A stretch of 64,000 nucleotides of DNA, taken from assembly GCA_008360975.2 (NCBI GenBank), contig VLJF02000047.1, positions 1,664,599-1,728,598 on the forward strand, written 5' to 3'. Source of the DNA: Lichenostomus cassidix (taxonomy: Eukaryota; Chordata; Aves; Passeriformes; Meliphagidae). Position 1 is the stretch's first letter. Each line of letters opens with the position of its first letter. Positions 1-11,959 of the stretch are shown here, piece by piece. Below the pieces are notes generated by a model. The model saw only the letters and a list, made by a program, of their open reading frames with translations, made no database searches and was not told where the DNA came from. A program made the position numbers and the translations under genes.

Positions 1-3000
1 ACATATGTATATATATACACATATATATATACATACACATATATATACATACATATTTATAAACAGTATATATATATACACAAATACATATATATATGCA
101 CATGCACACATATGTATATATACATATATATACACATACACATATATATACACACCCACAGATATATATACACACACCGATATAGATACACACATAGATA
201 TACAGCAATATATATACACACACATATATGCACATATATATACACACATCTGTATATATACACACATCTGTATATATACACACATCTGTATATATACACC
301 CATATGTATATATACATACATCTGTATATATACACACATATGTATATATACATATATATAGACATACACATACATATACACACCCACAGATATATATACA
401 CACACAGATATAGATACACACACACAGATATACACAAATATATATACGCGCATATGTATATGTACACATATATACATATACACACATATATATACACACA
501 CACGTATATACACACATGTATATACGCACATATATATATATACCCCCATATGTATATAAACAGACACATATATATAGACACATATACATACCTACATATG
601 TATACACACACATATGTATATATACACACATGCATATACACCCATATATATACACCCCCATATGTATATAAAGACACAAATATATATAGACATATATACA
701 TACCTACATATGTATATACACACATATGTATATATGCACATAAATGTATATATACACACATGTATATATACACCCCCATATGTACATAAATAGACACATA
801 TATATAGACAAATATACCTACCTACATATGTATATACAGACATATGTATATATACACTCATATGTATATATACACACATATGTATATACACACAGTTATA
901 TATATACACACATATATATATAAAGACATATTTATATACAGTCATGTATTTATACACATATATGCATATGTACACACATATAGATACAGACACACATATA
1001 TATCTACACAGACACATATATGTATAAACACATATGTATATATATAGACATATAGATATATACACACACTCACTTGTATATACATACACACATATATATG
1101 CACACCATGTATCTGTACACACACTCAGATATGTATACACATACATATATATACACAGACATATGTATATATACACACACGTATATATACACAGATCCAT
1201 ATATATATGCCTGCACATATATGTATACACAGACACACCTGTATATATACACACACATATATACAGACACACATATATATACAGATATATATATACACAG
1301 ATATATATAGACACAGATATATATACACACAAATATATATACACACACCTATATATACACAGACAGATACATATATACTCACAGATATATAAACACACAC
1401 TTATATACACATGTATATAAACACACATATGTATATACACACACATATATGTATATACACACAAATATGTATATACACCCCCATACGTATATAAACACAC
1501 ACATGTATATACCCTCAGTTGTATATATACACACCATATATATACACACACACATATATATACATACATATGTATATACATACCATATATATGTACACAC
1601 ACACACATCTGTATACATGGACACACATATATGTACACAGAGACATACATATACACACATATGTATATACATATGATAAATATGTACACACACACATATA
1701 TATACATGCATACAAATATATATATACACACATGCATATATATATATATACACACATGTATGTCTACACACACATATGTATATATACACACACATACATA
1801 TACACAGACATGTATGTATACACACACATATGTATATATACAGACATGTATATATATACACCCGCACATATATATACAGACACATGTATGTATACACACA
1901 CGCATATGTATATATATACACACACATATATATACACACACTCACATGTATACACACATATGTATCTATACACACATATGTATGTATACACACACACACA
2001 TATATATACCAGATGTGTATACAGACATATGTATATATACACACATGTATATATACACAGACACACATATATGTATACACACACATGTATATATACACTC
2101 ACACATATATATACACACAGACATATATAAAAAGGCAGGCATATATATACACACACACAGACACATATATATATATATACAGACATATGTATATACACAC
2201 CATATATATGTATACACACACACTCATATATATACATGCACACAGATATATACACACATATGTATGTATACATATACATATGTATATATACAAACATGTA
2301 TATATATACACAGACATATATATACACACAGGCATATATGCACACACATATGTATGTATACACACACATATGTATATATACACACATGTATATATATATA
2401 CCCATACTTATATATATACAGACATATGTATGTATACATACATATGTATGTATACTGACATATATATATATATAACATATGTATATACAGACATATGTAT
2501 ATATAGACACATGTATATATACACACATACATATATAAATTTACCATATGTATATACAGACATATGTATATATATACCCATGTATATATACACACATCCA
2601 TATATAAATATACCATATGTATATACAGACATATGTATATATACACCCATGTATATATACACAGACACAGATATATATCCACACGTATATATGTATACAC
2701 GCACATGTACATACACACACACACATATATATACACACACATATATATACAGACTTATGTATATACACACCATATATATGTATACACAGACACACATATA
2801 TATACATGCACACACTGATATATACACACATACATATATATACACACATATGAATGTATACACACAAATATGTATATATACACACATGTATATATATACA
2901 CAGACATATATATACACACACCAATATATGTACACAGATATGTATACATATGGACATATGTATGTATACACACAAATATATATATTCACCATATGTATAT

Positions 3001-4660
3001 AGTCACATATGTATATATACACACACGTATCTATACAGAGACACGCATATGTATCCACACACATATATGTATACACACACATGTATCTATACACTCACAC
3101 ATATATACACACACACACACATATATACACACACACATATATACACACACATATATATATATACAGACACACAGGGATATATAGACACATACATATATAT
3201 ACACACATATATACACATATATATACACAGACATATATATACACATATACACATATACATATAGACACATATATATTCCAATATGAATATATATGCACAT
3301 ACATATACACACACATATTTATACACACCATATATATATACACACACAGATATATATATGCAGAGATACATATATATACACACATATGTATATATATACA
3401 CATAGAGATACAGACTCATATTTTTACACACCATATATATAGAGACACACACATATATATGCACTCACAGATATATATACACACATATGTATGTATACAC
3501 ATAGAGATACACACACATATTTATACACACCATATATATATACACACACACATATATATGCACACAGACATAAATATACAGACGTACGTATATATATATA
3601 TACACATATAGATACACACAAATAGTTATACGCACTATATATACACACAGACATATATATATTCACATACATATATATATATACACACATATGCATATAT
3701 GTACACATATAGATACATGCACTCACATATATATACACACACATATATATACACATATATATATGCATACTATATATATACACAGACACATATATATACA
3801 CACATATATATACATACATATGTATATATATACACATATAGATACATGCACTCACATATATGTATACACACACATATATATACAGACATAAATATGCACA
3901 CCATATATGTACACACACACAGATATATATACACGGACATATATATAGACACATATGTATATATATGCACATATATACACACAGAGACATATATTTACAC
4001 ACACAGATATATACACAGATATGTATATATACAGACATATGTATATAGACACACACTTATATATATACAGACACGTATGTATATGCACACCCATATATGT
4101 ATACACACAGAAATGTATATACACACACACACACATATATGTGCATAGATATATATGTGTACACTGACATATGTATATATACACAGAAACATATATACAT
4201 ACTCTCATATATATATATACACACAGATATATATATATATATTTATATATACCCACATGTACATACATATATATATACACACACATATGTATATACACAC
4301 ACATATGTATATATATGGCCATATGTCTGTATACACACACATATATATATACACCATATGTATATACACACAGATGTATATATACACACATGTATATATA
4401 CTCACACACACACATATACACACATATGTATATACACACCATATATATGTACACACACCCACGTATATAGACGCTTATACATATATCTACACACACACAT
4501 ATATATACACACATATGTATGGATAGACAGACATATGTATATATACACATATGCATATATACACACACATATATATACACACACCCATATATATAGACAG
4601 ATATGTATATATATGCCCATATGTATGTATACCTACAAACGTATATATACAAACCAATAC
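1..4660. repeat. 18-bp AT/AC minisatellite, array 1
   Basis: Nearly pure alternating purine-pyrimidine sequence built from an 18-bp unit of the form ACACACATVTGTATATAT with many variants. A clean run is seen near 240-300, where the unit repeats with CTG at its centre. Since 18 bp is six codons and the unit lacks stops in most frames, both strands show long open frames rich in Tyr, Ile, His and Thr; these are not genes. The array starts before the window and ends abruptly at the retroviral primer binding site at 4667. About 105-4650 is a close copy of 30743-35165. Confidence 0.95.
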
Positions 4661-4666
4661 ATATTT

Positions 4667-4684
4667 TGGCGCCCAACGAGGGGC
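4667..4684 (+). other. retroviral primer binding site, tRNA-Lys (Lys1,2 type)
   Basis: TGGCGCCCAACGAGGGGC matches the 18-nt site complementary to the 3' end of tRNA-Lys(CUU) at all but one base (A where T is expected). This primer is also used by foamy viruses, relatives of class III ERVs. It would normally follow the 5' LTR directly; here AT-rich minisatellite precedes it. Confidence 0.8.
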
Positions 4685-4717
4685 TCGACCTGGGGAAACT
4701 CAGAAAATCCTATCACC

Positions 4718-6385
4718 ATGATGATCAGCCTGTCTATGTGGGTAATGTATCTTACCCTTTATATTTTCCCTCAAATGGGAAACTATCTACCCGTTGCATT
4801 GCTCCTGTTGCGACCAGGGAATGGCATGAGAATTGCTGTATTGGTTTATTATGCCTATTGCATGGTAACGTGTGAGGCGATGAATACCATTCGGAATATA
4901 TACTCGACTTTGTCTGCCTGGCCTAACCTGAGCTGCTTCGTCTGGGACCTCCTCAGCAATCGCACCCACCCTCTGGGGCTAGGAGGAGAGAGCGGTTTCT
5001 TCCAGCATTTCAGGCCAGGCACAGCCATCTTTGACAACATTGAGTTCTCTCTGGATGCTAAGGATGGCATAATCTTCCTGTTAGTTCTGTTTTCTTTCTT
5101 CTCTGCGACCAGCACAGTGTACCTCATGCTGAGAAACAGAACAATACCTGGTGTTGTACAGCGTCTTCTCAAAGAGGAGGAGAAAAGAAACAAGTCAGCA
5201 GGCAAGAGGAAAAGAACCAAAGGAGCAGTCAATGTCTCAACACAGACCATTGCCGAATCAGAACAGCCAAAGCCAGTAGCGGTTGCCACCGTCCAGAAAA
5301 AGAAATCCAAGAGCAAGTCAGTCCGCACAGCGACTGATGAGGATGCGGCAGGACCATCTCACCCAGCAGAAGAGACAGAGCCGGAGATCATCACTCGCTC
5401 TCTATCCCTGGGGGAGCTGCGTGACCTACGGAGGGAATTCACCCGGCAGGCGAATGAGTCCATCTTGACCTGGCTGCTCCGTATCTGGGACGCCGCAGCT
5501 AATGACACTATTCTGGATGGAAGTGAGGCCAGGCAACTGGGATCCCTGTCTCAGGATGTGGTCATTGACCAGGGGATTGGGAAAACCCAGGAAACTCTCA
5601 GCCTCTGGCGGCGATTGCTGCTGAGTGTACGGGACAGATACCTGTGCAAAGAAGACCTCCAGATGCACCAAAGGAAATGGAACACAATAGAACAAGGTAT
5701 CCGATGCCTGAGGGAATTGGCTGTGCTAGAGATCATTTTCTCAGACAACGAGAGATTCCCCAAGAGCCCAGATAATGTCCGGTGCACTTCACAAATGTGG
5801 CTAAGATTCGTGCGGCTCGGACCAGAGATATACTCTCGTTACCTGGCAACACTGCAGTGGAGGGAAGGCGAAGACCAGGTGGGCGTGTTAACAAACAAAC
5901 TGAGAATTTATGAGGACACTGTCACCGCTCCACTACGCACCCAGGTCTCATCGGTAGAAACAAACCTAGCCGAGCAAGTCCGGAGATTGATTGAAGAGAG
6001 CCATCAGAAACTAAGGAAAGAGCTCACAGAAAGATTTTTCCATGCCACACCAAAACCAACCCGAGTCTCTGCCATCAGGAGCAGACGTACTCCAGTCAGG
6101 GAAAGAAAACAAACTCCACGTCGTGACCTCTGGTTTTTCCTTCAAGAGCATGGGGAAGACATGAGGAAGTGGGATAGGAAACCCACCTCCACCTTAGCAG
6201 CCCGGGTACGTGAATTGAAAAAGGAAACATCCACTTCAGGAGGCTCATCTAGGTACAACACTGCCCCAGTCTCTTGTGGACAGAACTCCAGACAGAATGG
6301 AAGTGATAATATGACTGATCCGCTTGAAGGGACCTCAGGAACACATTTACAGGAGCAGAACATCGTGCACCAAAAACAGGATTAG
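4718..6385 (+). CDS. retroviral Gag-like protein, 555 aa, with hydrophobic N-terminus
   Basis: The start ATG at 4718 (ACCATGA, followed by a second ATG) is chosen because it is the first after the primer binding site; the frame is open further upstream only because the minisatellite has no stops. Residues about 6-50 hold two hydrophobic stretches, and 118-138 form a third that looks like a true membrane span, followed by a Lys/Arg-rich stretch (142-170, 194-200). Residues about 230-420 have the capsid-like helical region typical of bird ERV Gag, including a conserved LSLWRRLL stretch at 294-301. No CCHC zinc knuckle is visible. Membrane segments are unusual for Gag. The frame ends at a TAG (6383-6385) that is in phase with protease. 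Gag would assemble the particle core; function of this copy is doubtful. Confidence 0.82.
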   Translation: MMISLSMWVMYLTLYIFPQMGNYLPVALLLLRPGNGMRIAVLVYYAYCMVTCEAMNTIRNIYSTLSAWPNLSCFVWDLLSNRTHPLGLGGESGFFQHFRPGTAIFDNIEFSLDAKDGIIFLLVLFSFFSATSTVYLMLRNRTIPGVVQRLLKEEEKRNKSAGKRKRTKGAVNVSTQTIAESEQPKPVAVATVQKKKSKSKSVRTATDEDAAGPSHPAEETEPEIITRSLSLGELRDLRREFTRQANESILTWLLRIWDAAANDTILDGSEARQLGSLSQDVVIDQGIGKTQETLSLWRRLLLSVRDRYLCKEDLQMHQRKWNTIEQGIRCLRELAVLEIIFSDNERFPKSPDNVRCTSQMWLRFVRLGPEIYSRYLATLQWREGEDQVGVLTNKLRIYEDTVTAPLRTQVSSVETNLAEQVRRLIEESHQKLRKELTERFFHATPKPTRVSAIRSRRTPVRERKQTPRRDLWFFLQEHGEDMRKWDRKPTSTLAARVRELKKETSTSGGSSRYNTAPVSCGQNSRQNGSDNMTDPLEGTSGTHLQEQNIVHQKQD

Positions 6386-6916
6386 AGGAGCCCTGCCTCT
6401 AGCCAGGTAGAGGAAAGGGACAATCGGATCTATTGGACTGTGTGGATCCGATGGCCTGGCACGTCTGACCCACAAAGATACACGGCTTTGGTTGACACCG
6501 GCGCTCAGTGCACCCTGATGCCATCTAGGTATGTGGGGACCGAATCCATTTCCATTTCTGGGGTGACAGGAGGATCCCAGCAGCTGACTGTACTGGAAGC
6601 TGAAGTGAGTTTAACTGGGAATGAGTGGCAGAAACACCCCATTGTGACTGGTCCAGACGCCCCATGCATCCTCGGCATAGACTATCTCAGGAGTGGATAT
6701 TTCAAGGACCCGAAGGGACATCGCTGGGCTTTTGGGATAGCAGCCGTAGAGACAGAAGACATAAGACAACTGAATAGCCTGCCTGGTCTCTCAGATAACC
6801 CGTCTGCTGTAGGACTACTGAGAATTGAAGAACAGCGGGTACCAATTGCTACAGCAACAGTGCATCGCCGGCAATACCGCACTGACAGAGACTCTGTGGC
6901 CCCATCCATAAGATGA
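6386..6916 (+). pseudogene. retroviral aspartic protease, in frame with gag after UAG
   Basis: The reading frame continues from gag without shift after the TAG at 6383-6385; the first ATG is at 6440. The retropepsin active site DTGAQ starts at 6494, and the C-terminal ILGIDYL signature lies about 60 residues later. The frame runs into a TGA at 6914-6916 because of a one-base shift near 6899-6904, after which homologous pol sequence continues in frame 1. The in-phase stop is compatible with gag-pro readthrough as in gammaretroviruses, but it could equally be a mutation in this copy. Product: a dimeric protease that would process Gag-Pol. Confidence 0.85.
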
Positions 6917-8206
6917 TTCGGGATCTGGAGAGCCAAGGGGTGGTCAGCAAGGCTCACTCACCCTTTAACAGCCCTATATGGCCGGTGCGTAAGTCCAGTG
7001 AAGAATGGAGACTGACGGTGGATTACCGTGGCCTGAATGAAGTCACACCACCACTGAGTGCTGCTGTACCGGACATGTTGGAACTTCAGTATGAGCTGGA
7101 ATCCAAAGCAGCAAAGTGGTATGCGACCAGTGATATTGCCAATGCCTTTTTCTCCATTCCTCTGGCAGCAGAGTGCAGGCCTCAGTTTGCTTTCACCTGG
7201 AGAGGTGTGCAGTACACGTGGAACCGACTGCCCCAGGGGTGGAAGCACAGTCCCACCATCTGCCATGGACTGATCCAGGCTGCTCTGGAAAAGGGTGAGG
7301 CTCCAGAACATTTGCAGTATATTGATGACATCATTGTGTGGGGGGACACAGCAACGGAAGTATTTGGGAAAGGAGAGAAAATCATCAGAATTCTCCTGGA
7401 AGCTGGTTTCGCCATCAAGAAGAGTAAAGTCAAGGGACCTGCCCGAGAGATCCAGTTCCTGGGAGTAAAGTGGCAAGATGGACGGCGTCAGATTCCTTCT
7501 GAGGTCATCAATAAGATCACCGCGATGTCTCCACCAACCAACAAGAAGGAGACACAAGCCTTCCTAGGTGCCATAGGCTTTTGGAGAATGCACATCCCTG
7601 AGTATAGCCAGATCGTGAGTCCTCTCTACCTCATAACCCGCAAGAAGAACGATTTCCACTGGGGCCCTGAACAGCAGCAAGCCTTCACCCAGATCAAACA
7701 GGAGATTGCTCATGCGGTAGCCCTTGGACCAGTCAGGACAGGACCAGAGGTAAAGAATGTGCTTTACTCTGCAGCCAGGAGCCATGGTCTGTCCTGGAGC
7801 CTTTGGCAGAAGGTGCCTGGTGAGACCCGAGGTCGACCACTGGGATTCTGGAGTCGAAGTTACAGAGGGTCTGAAGTCAACTACCCTCCCACCGAGAAAG
7901 AAATCTTGGCAGCTTACGAAGGAGTCCAAGCCGCCTCAGAGGTGATCGGCACAGAAACACAACTTCTCCTTGCACCCCGACTGCCAGTGCTGGGGTGGAT
8001 GTTCAAGGGAAGGGTTCCCTCCACCCACCATGCCACTGATGCTACGTGGAGCAAATGGATTGCCCTCATCACACAGCGCGCCCGTATTGGAAACCCGAAT
8101 CGCCCTGGGATTCTGGAAATCATAACAAACTGGCCTGAAGGTGAGACTTTTAAATTATCTTCAGAAGAAGCAGAGGAGCAAGTAGCACGTGCTGAGGAAG
8201 CACCCC
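6904..8206 (+). pseudogene. retroviral reverse transcriptase segment of broken pol
   Basis: Frame 1, open from before the ATG at 6913 to a stop at 8274, but homology leaves this frame near 8206. Motifs in order: LTVDYRGLNEV, the motif A region SDIANAFFSIPL, LPQGWKHSPTICHG (motif B), the catalytic YIDD at 7318-7329, then FLGVKW and the thumb/connection region ending with a TEKEILAAYEG stretch. All catalytic aspartates visible to me are present. It would copy the RNA genome into DNA. The 5' join to protease and the 3' join to RNase H are both broken by single-base shifts. Confidence 0.9.
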
Positions 8207-9602
8207 GTATAACGAGCTGCCGGAGAGTGAAAGACGCTATGCCCTCTTCACCGATGGGTCCTGCCGAATTGTAGGCGCAGATCGGAAATGGAAAGCTGCA
8301 GTATGGAGCCCCACACGACAAGCTGTACAGGCTACCGAGGGACAAGGTGGATCGAGTCAGGTTGCAGAGCTTAAAGCCATCCAGCTGGCTTTGGATATTG
8401 CTGAACGAGAGAAATGGCCAAGGCTCTATCTCTACACCGACTCCTGGATGGTAGCCAATGCACTGTGGGGATGGTTAGATCGCTGGAGAAAGGCTAACTG
8501 GCAGCGCAGAGGAAAACCCATCTGGGCCGCTGAGATTTGGCAGGACATCGCCGCCCGGGCAGAAAAGCTGACCGTGAAAGTTCGACACGTGGATGCACAT
8601 GTACCTAAGAGTCGGGCTAATGAAGAGCATCGTAACAACGAGCAGGTGGACCGAGCTGCCAAGGTGGAAGTGTCACAGGTGGATCTGGACTGGCAGCACA
8701 AAGGAAAATTATTTCTAGCTCGTTGGGCCCATGATGCCTCTGGTCATCAAGGGAGAGATGCGACATACAGGTGGGCTCGTGACCGAGGGGTGGACTTGAC
8801 CATGGACAACATCTCACAGGTCATCCACAGCTGTGAGACTTGCGCTGCAATCAAACAGGCCAAGCAGGTGAAGCCTCTGTGGTATGGTGGACGATGGTCA
8901 AAGTACAGGTATGGGGAAGTATGGCAAGTTGACTACATCACACTTCCCCAAACCCGCCACGGAAAGCGCTACGTGTTGACCATGGTGGAAGCAACCACGG
9001 GATGGTTAGAGACCTACCCTGTGCCTCATGCTACTGCCCGGAACACCATCTTGGGTCTGGAAAAGCAAGTCCTGTGGAGACATGGTACCCCTGAGAGAAT
9101 CAAGTCTGACAATGGAACCCATTTCAAGAATGGCCTCATAAGCACCTGGGCTAGAGAACACGGAATTGAATGGATATACCACATCCCCTATCATGCACCA
9201 GCTGCCGGGAAAGTTGAACGGTGCAACGGACTACTTAAGACAACTGTGAAGGCACTTGGCGGGGGAACCTTCAAAAATTGGGAACTGAACTTAGCAAAGG
9301 CCACCTGGATGGTTAACACAAGGGGTTCTATCAATCGAGCCGGTCCTGCCGAGTCCGAACCTTTGCACACAGTGGATGGAGATAAAGTCCCTGTGATACA
9401 AGTAAGAGGTTTTTTAGGAAAGACTGTTTGGATTAGTCCCACCTCAGGCAAAGGCAAGCCCATCCGTGGGGTTGTTTTTGCCCAAGGACCTGGTTATACT
9501 TGGTGGGTGATGCAGGCAGATGGGGAAACCCGTTGTGTCCCACAAGGAGACCTTATCTTAAGTGAGAACTCTGTAGATGGTAATAGAATAAGGGGTGGAT
9601 AA
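8207..9602 (+). pseudogene. RNase H and integrase segment of broken pol
   Basis: Frame 3, continuing homology from about 8207; the first ATG (8391) is internal. RNase H occupies about 8230-8690, with FTDGS, an AELKAI segment and YTDS as its acidic motifs. Integrase follows: an N-terminal zinc-binding HHCC region with HDASGH and CETC, then the catalytic core with Asp at 8931, Asp at 9108 and Glu at 9216. The last two are 35 residues apart, so the DD35E triad is complete. A C-terminal beta-rich domain follows. The TAA stop at 9600-9602 abuts the putative LTR start, leaving no room for env. Confidence 0.9.
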
Positions 9603-9699
9603 TGTCCTAGGTTGCAATATTGATGTAGTTAAGTATTCTATTACCACCAGCTGTGGGCCGTTAGCTGCTATCACCTGCTAATGACCCACCCTGGATGAC
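9603..9699 (+). mobile_element. start of the ERV 3' LTR, cut by the assembly gap
   Basis: Sequence beginning TGTCCTAGG follows a purine-rich stretch (AGAATAAGGGGTGGATAA, 9585-9602) that can serve as polypurine tract. Position, the TG start and the lack of env support an LTR. Only 97 bp are readable before the gap, so length and 3' end are unknown and no target-site duplication can be checked. Confidence 0.6.
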
Positions 9700-10199
9700 N
9701 NNNNNNNNNNNNNNNNNNNNNNNNNNNNNNNNNNNNNNNNNNNNNNNNNNNNNNNNNNNNNNNNNNNNNNNNNNNNNNNNNNNNNNNNNNNNNNNNNNNN
9801 NNNNNNNNNNNNNNNNNNNNNNNNNNNNNNNNNNNNNNNNNNNNNNNNNNNNNNNNNNNNNNNNNNNNNNNNNNNNNNNNNNNNNNNNNNNNNNNNNNNN
9901 NNNNNNNNNNNNNNNNNNNNNNNNNNNNNNNNNNNNNNNNNNNNNNNNNNNNNNNNNNNNNNNNNNNNNNNNNNNNNNNNNNNNNNNNNNNNNNNNNNNN
10001 NNNNNNNNNNNNNNNNNNNNNNNNNNNNNNNNNNNNNNNNNNNNNNNNNNNNNNNNNNNNNNNNNNNNNNNNNNNNNNNNNNNNNNNNNNNNNNNNNNNN
10101 NNNNNNNNNNNNNNNNNNNNNNNNNNNNNNNNNNNNNNNNNNNNNNNNNNNNNNNNNNNNNNNNNNNNNNNNNNNNNNNNNNNNNNNNNNNNNNNNNNN
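9700..10199. other. assembly gap (500 N)
   Basis: Exactly 500 unknown bases; probably a fixed-size placeholder, so the true distance between the LTR start and the GC-rich sequence at 10200 is unknown. Confidence 0.98.
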
Positions 10200-10224
10200 T
10201 TTCTCCCAAGATGCACCTCGTGCA

Positions 10225-10352
10225 TGAGGTCATCCAAATTAGCATAACCCCGCCCATTACTCCCATGAAGCACTCCCTCCAAGGCAATTCTAATTTGCAT
10301 AACCACCCCCCTCCCCCCCCCCAAACCCCGCCCACAGCCTCCTAATTTGCAT
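10225..10352 (+). promoter_or_regulatory. octamer (ATTTGCAT) and GC-box cluster
   Basis: Two perfect octamers, ATTTGCAT at 10293-10300 and 10345-10352, and a related ATTAGCAT near 10237, are each linked to CCCCGCCC or CCCCGCCCA. The octamer/GC-box combination is typical of Oct-1-driven promoters such as histone H2B and snRNA genes. No histone or snRNA body is recognised downstream, so the target is unknown. A further ATTTGCAT lies at 10748-10755. Confidence 0.5.
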
Positions 10353-11455
10353 TTCCCTCACGAGGCGCGGCTCGGGCCAGCCCGCTCTGCCGGGCAGGTT
10401 CGGAACAGATGGGATCGGGGATCCCTCGCCCCTTTCTGAGGCTTTTCGGGGGCGGCAGAGGGACCCTCGGGGCTGCGGTAAGAGCAGGGGAGGGGGGAAA
10501 TCCCGGGGAGGACGCGGGGAACGCCCGAAAATCCCCCAAAATTGTCGCATCGCCCCCAAAATTGCTGAGGAAACCGGGGAGGGTCGGGGGGGGCTTCAGG
10601 GAATTTTCCGGCTTTGGGGACTCCCGGGATCTCCTAGGTCACCCCAGGACCTCCCGGCCGCTGCCGAAGCGGCTCCGATGAAGTTTTGCACCTTTTTTAC
10701 CTCACAAATAAACAAAATCCGTGTTTTTAAAAAGAATCGAGATCTTTATTTGCATCGTAGAAACATCGGCGATCAAAGAGCTGCAAAAAAAAAGCCGTGC
10801 GGCTCCCCCGCCCCGCTCCTCGCCTCCTTCACGTGTTTATTTCATAAAACTGCCCCAAATCCCCTCCGAGATTCATTTAAACAACATTAATATCCTCTAT
10901 TACCCTGATATAAATCGGAAACCCCCTCAGAAAGCGGCGAGATCCCGGAGTTTAACCCAAATAGCACGCAAAAGCACGGGGGAAGCGCCGCCATTTCGCG
11001 GCACCCTGCGAGGGGCAGGGAGGAGAGAATCACAGCCGCCCGAGCTTTGCAGCTTCACAGGGGTCGGGAGAGCTGCTGTTTACCTTTAACTATGGATAAT
11101 CACGTTCACTTGGATTTAAATGTGTTTTTAACCGACCAGAGGTCCCCGCCGGGGGTGCACCGTTCCCGGAGGCACCGCAATACCGGGACGAGCGCGGAGC
11201 GGAGGAAGCAAGCTCCGGATCGAATTCCCGAGCCCAAAAATCCGTTTAATATAAAGTCCTCTCATCGAGGACTTGTTCCCGAGCTCCTCCCACGCTGCAT
11301 TCCCCGCTGCCCTGCCCGCGCTTCACAAGCACAGAGCCCTGGAAGCCCGCAAATCTGCACAGCCACCCTTCCGAGCAGCCCCTTCGTGCTGTCACTGTTG
11401 AATCTGCACAGCCCCACCCCTGGCTCTCCCTCCCGTCCGCATTCGGGTTCCGCCC
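10353..11455. other. CpG-rich segment without recognised gene
   Basis: GC-rich sequence downstream of the octamer cluster. A splice-donor-like GCG/GTAAGAG occurs at 10475-10484 and could end a non-coding first exon, but nothing else supports a gene. An AATAAA lies near 10707. Short open frames here (for example 10409-10681 and 11047 onward) have no recognisable domain. Confidence 0.35.
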
Positions 11456-11467
11456 CGGAAAAGAGGG

Positions 11468-11756
11468 GACGCCGGGAGACGCGCCGGGAGACGCGCCGGG
11501 GGAGGCGCCGGGAGAGGCGCCGGGGGAGGCGCCGGGGGAGGCGCCGGGGGAGGCGCCGGGAGAGGCGCCGGGGGAGGCGCCGGGGGAGGCGCCGGGGGAG
11601 GCGCCGGGGGAGGCGCCGGGGAGCCCCGCGGGAGGCGCCGGGAGCGCCGGGGGAGGCGCCGGGGGAGGCGCCGAGGCGCCGGGGGAGCGCCGGAGGCGCC
11701 GAGGCGCCGGGGGAGGCGCAGGGGGAGCGCCGGGGGAGGCGCCGGGGGAGGCGCCA
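11468..11756. repeat. 12-bp GC minisatellite, unit GGCGCCGGGGGA
   Basis: About 22-24 tandem copies of a 12-bp unit with A/G variants and some 9-10-bp shortened units, followed by a short CCCA tract (11755-11782). The unit contains the palindrome GGCGCC and G-runs. As 12 is a multiple of 3, open frames of Arg/Gly or Pro/Ala repeats appear on both strands; they are not evidence of a protein. Confidence 0.93.
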
Positions 11757-11959
11757 CCCACCCACCACCCACCCACCCACTGCGGCCACGGGGGCGGGCG
11801 GGAGCGGAGCCGCAGCCGGTGGTACGGCTCGTGTCCCTGCGGGCAGCGGCAGCGTGTCTGTGAATCGTCCCCAAAGCCGCCTGCCTCCCCGCGCCCCGCT
11901 GAGCCTGCTCGGGTGTCCCAGCGGGGTCCTGTCAGGGACACATCACCTTTGCTTATTCT

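Larger units (their letters stand above)
4667..9699 (+). mobile_element. ERV-L-like endogenous retrovirus lacking a visible 5' LTR and env
   Basis: The order is primer binding site, gag, protease, reverse transcriptase, RNase H, integrase, then the start of a 3' LTR. No envelope frame lies between integrase and LTR, which fits ERV-L-type elements. The 5' LTR is absent: the sequence just upstream of the primer binding site is minisatellite. The 3' LTR runs into a run of N. Gag is open, but pol carries two single-base frameshifts (near 6899-6904 and 8202-8208), so the copy cannot make a full polyprotein. Family assignment is from the motifs and my knowledge of bird ERVs; a repeat-library search would settle the name. 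Confidence 0.9.

Noticed and set aside
592..1941. Long open frames (up to 1059 codons at 23785-26964 minus) in the AT/AC arrays
   Set aside because: The 18-bp unit is six codons without stops, so frames on both strands stay open; composition is only Tyr, Ile, Val, Cys, His and Thr repeats.
4097..4717. Upstream extension of the gag frame by 207 codons
   Set aside because: It is translated minisatellite lying before the primer binding site; the first plausible start is at 4718.
9661..10345. Open frames across 9661-10345
   Set aside because: They are mostly unknown bases from the assembly gap.
10225..11000. Histone or snRNA gene downstream of the octamers
   Set aside because: No histone-fold protein frame, histone stem-loop or snRNA body could be found.
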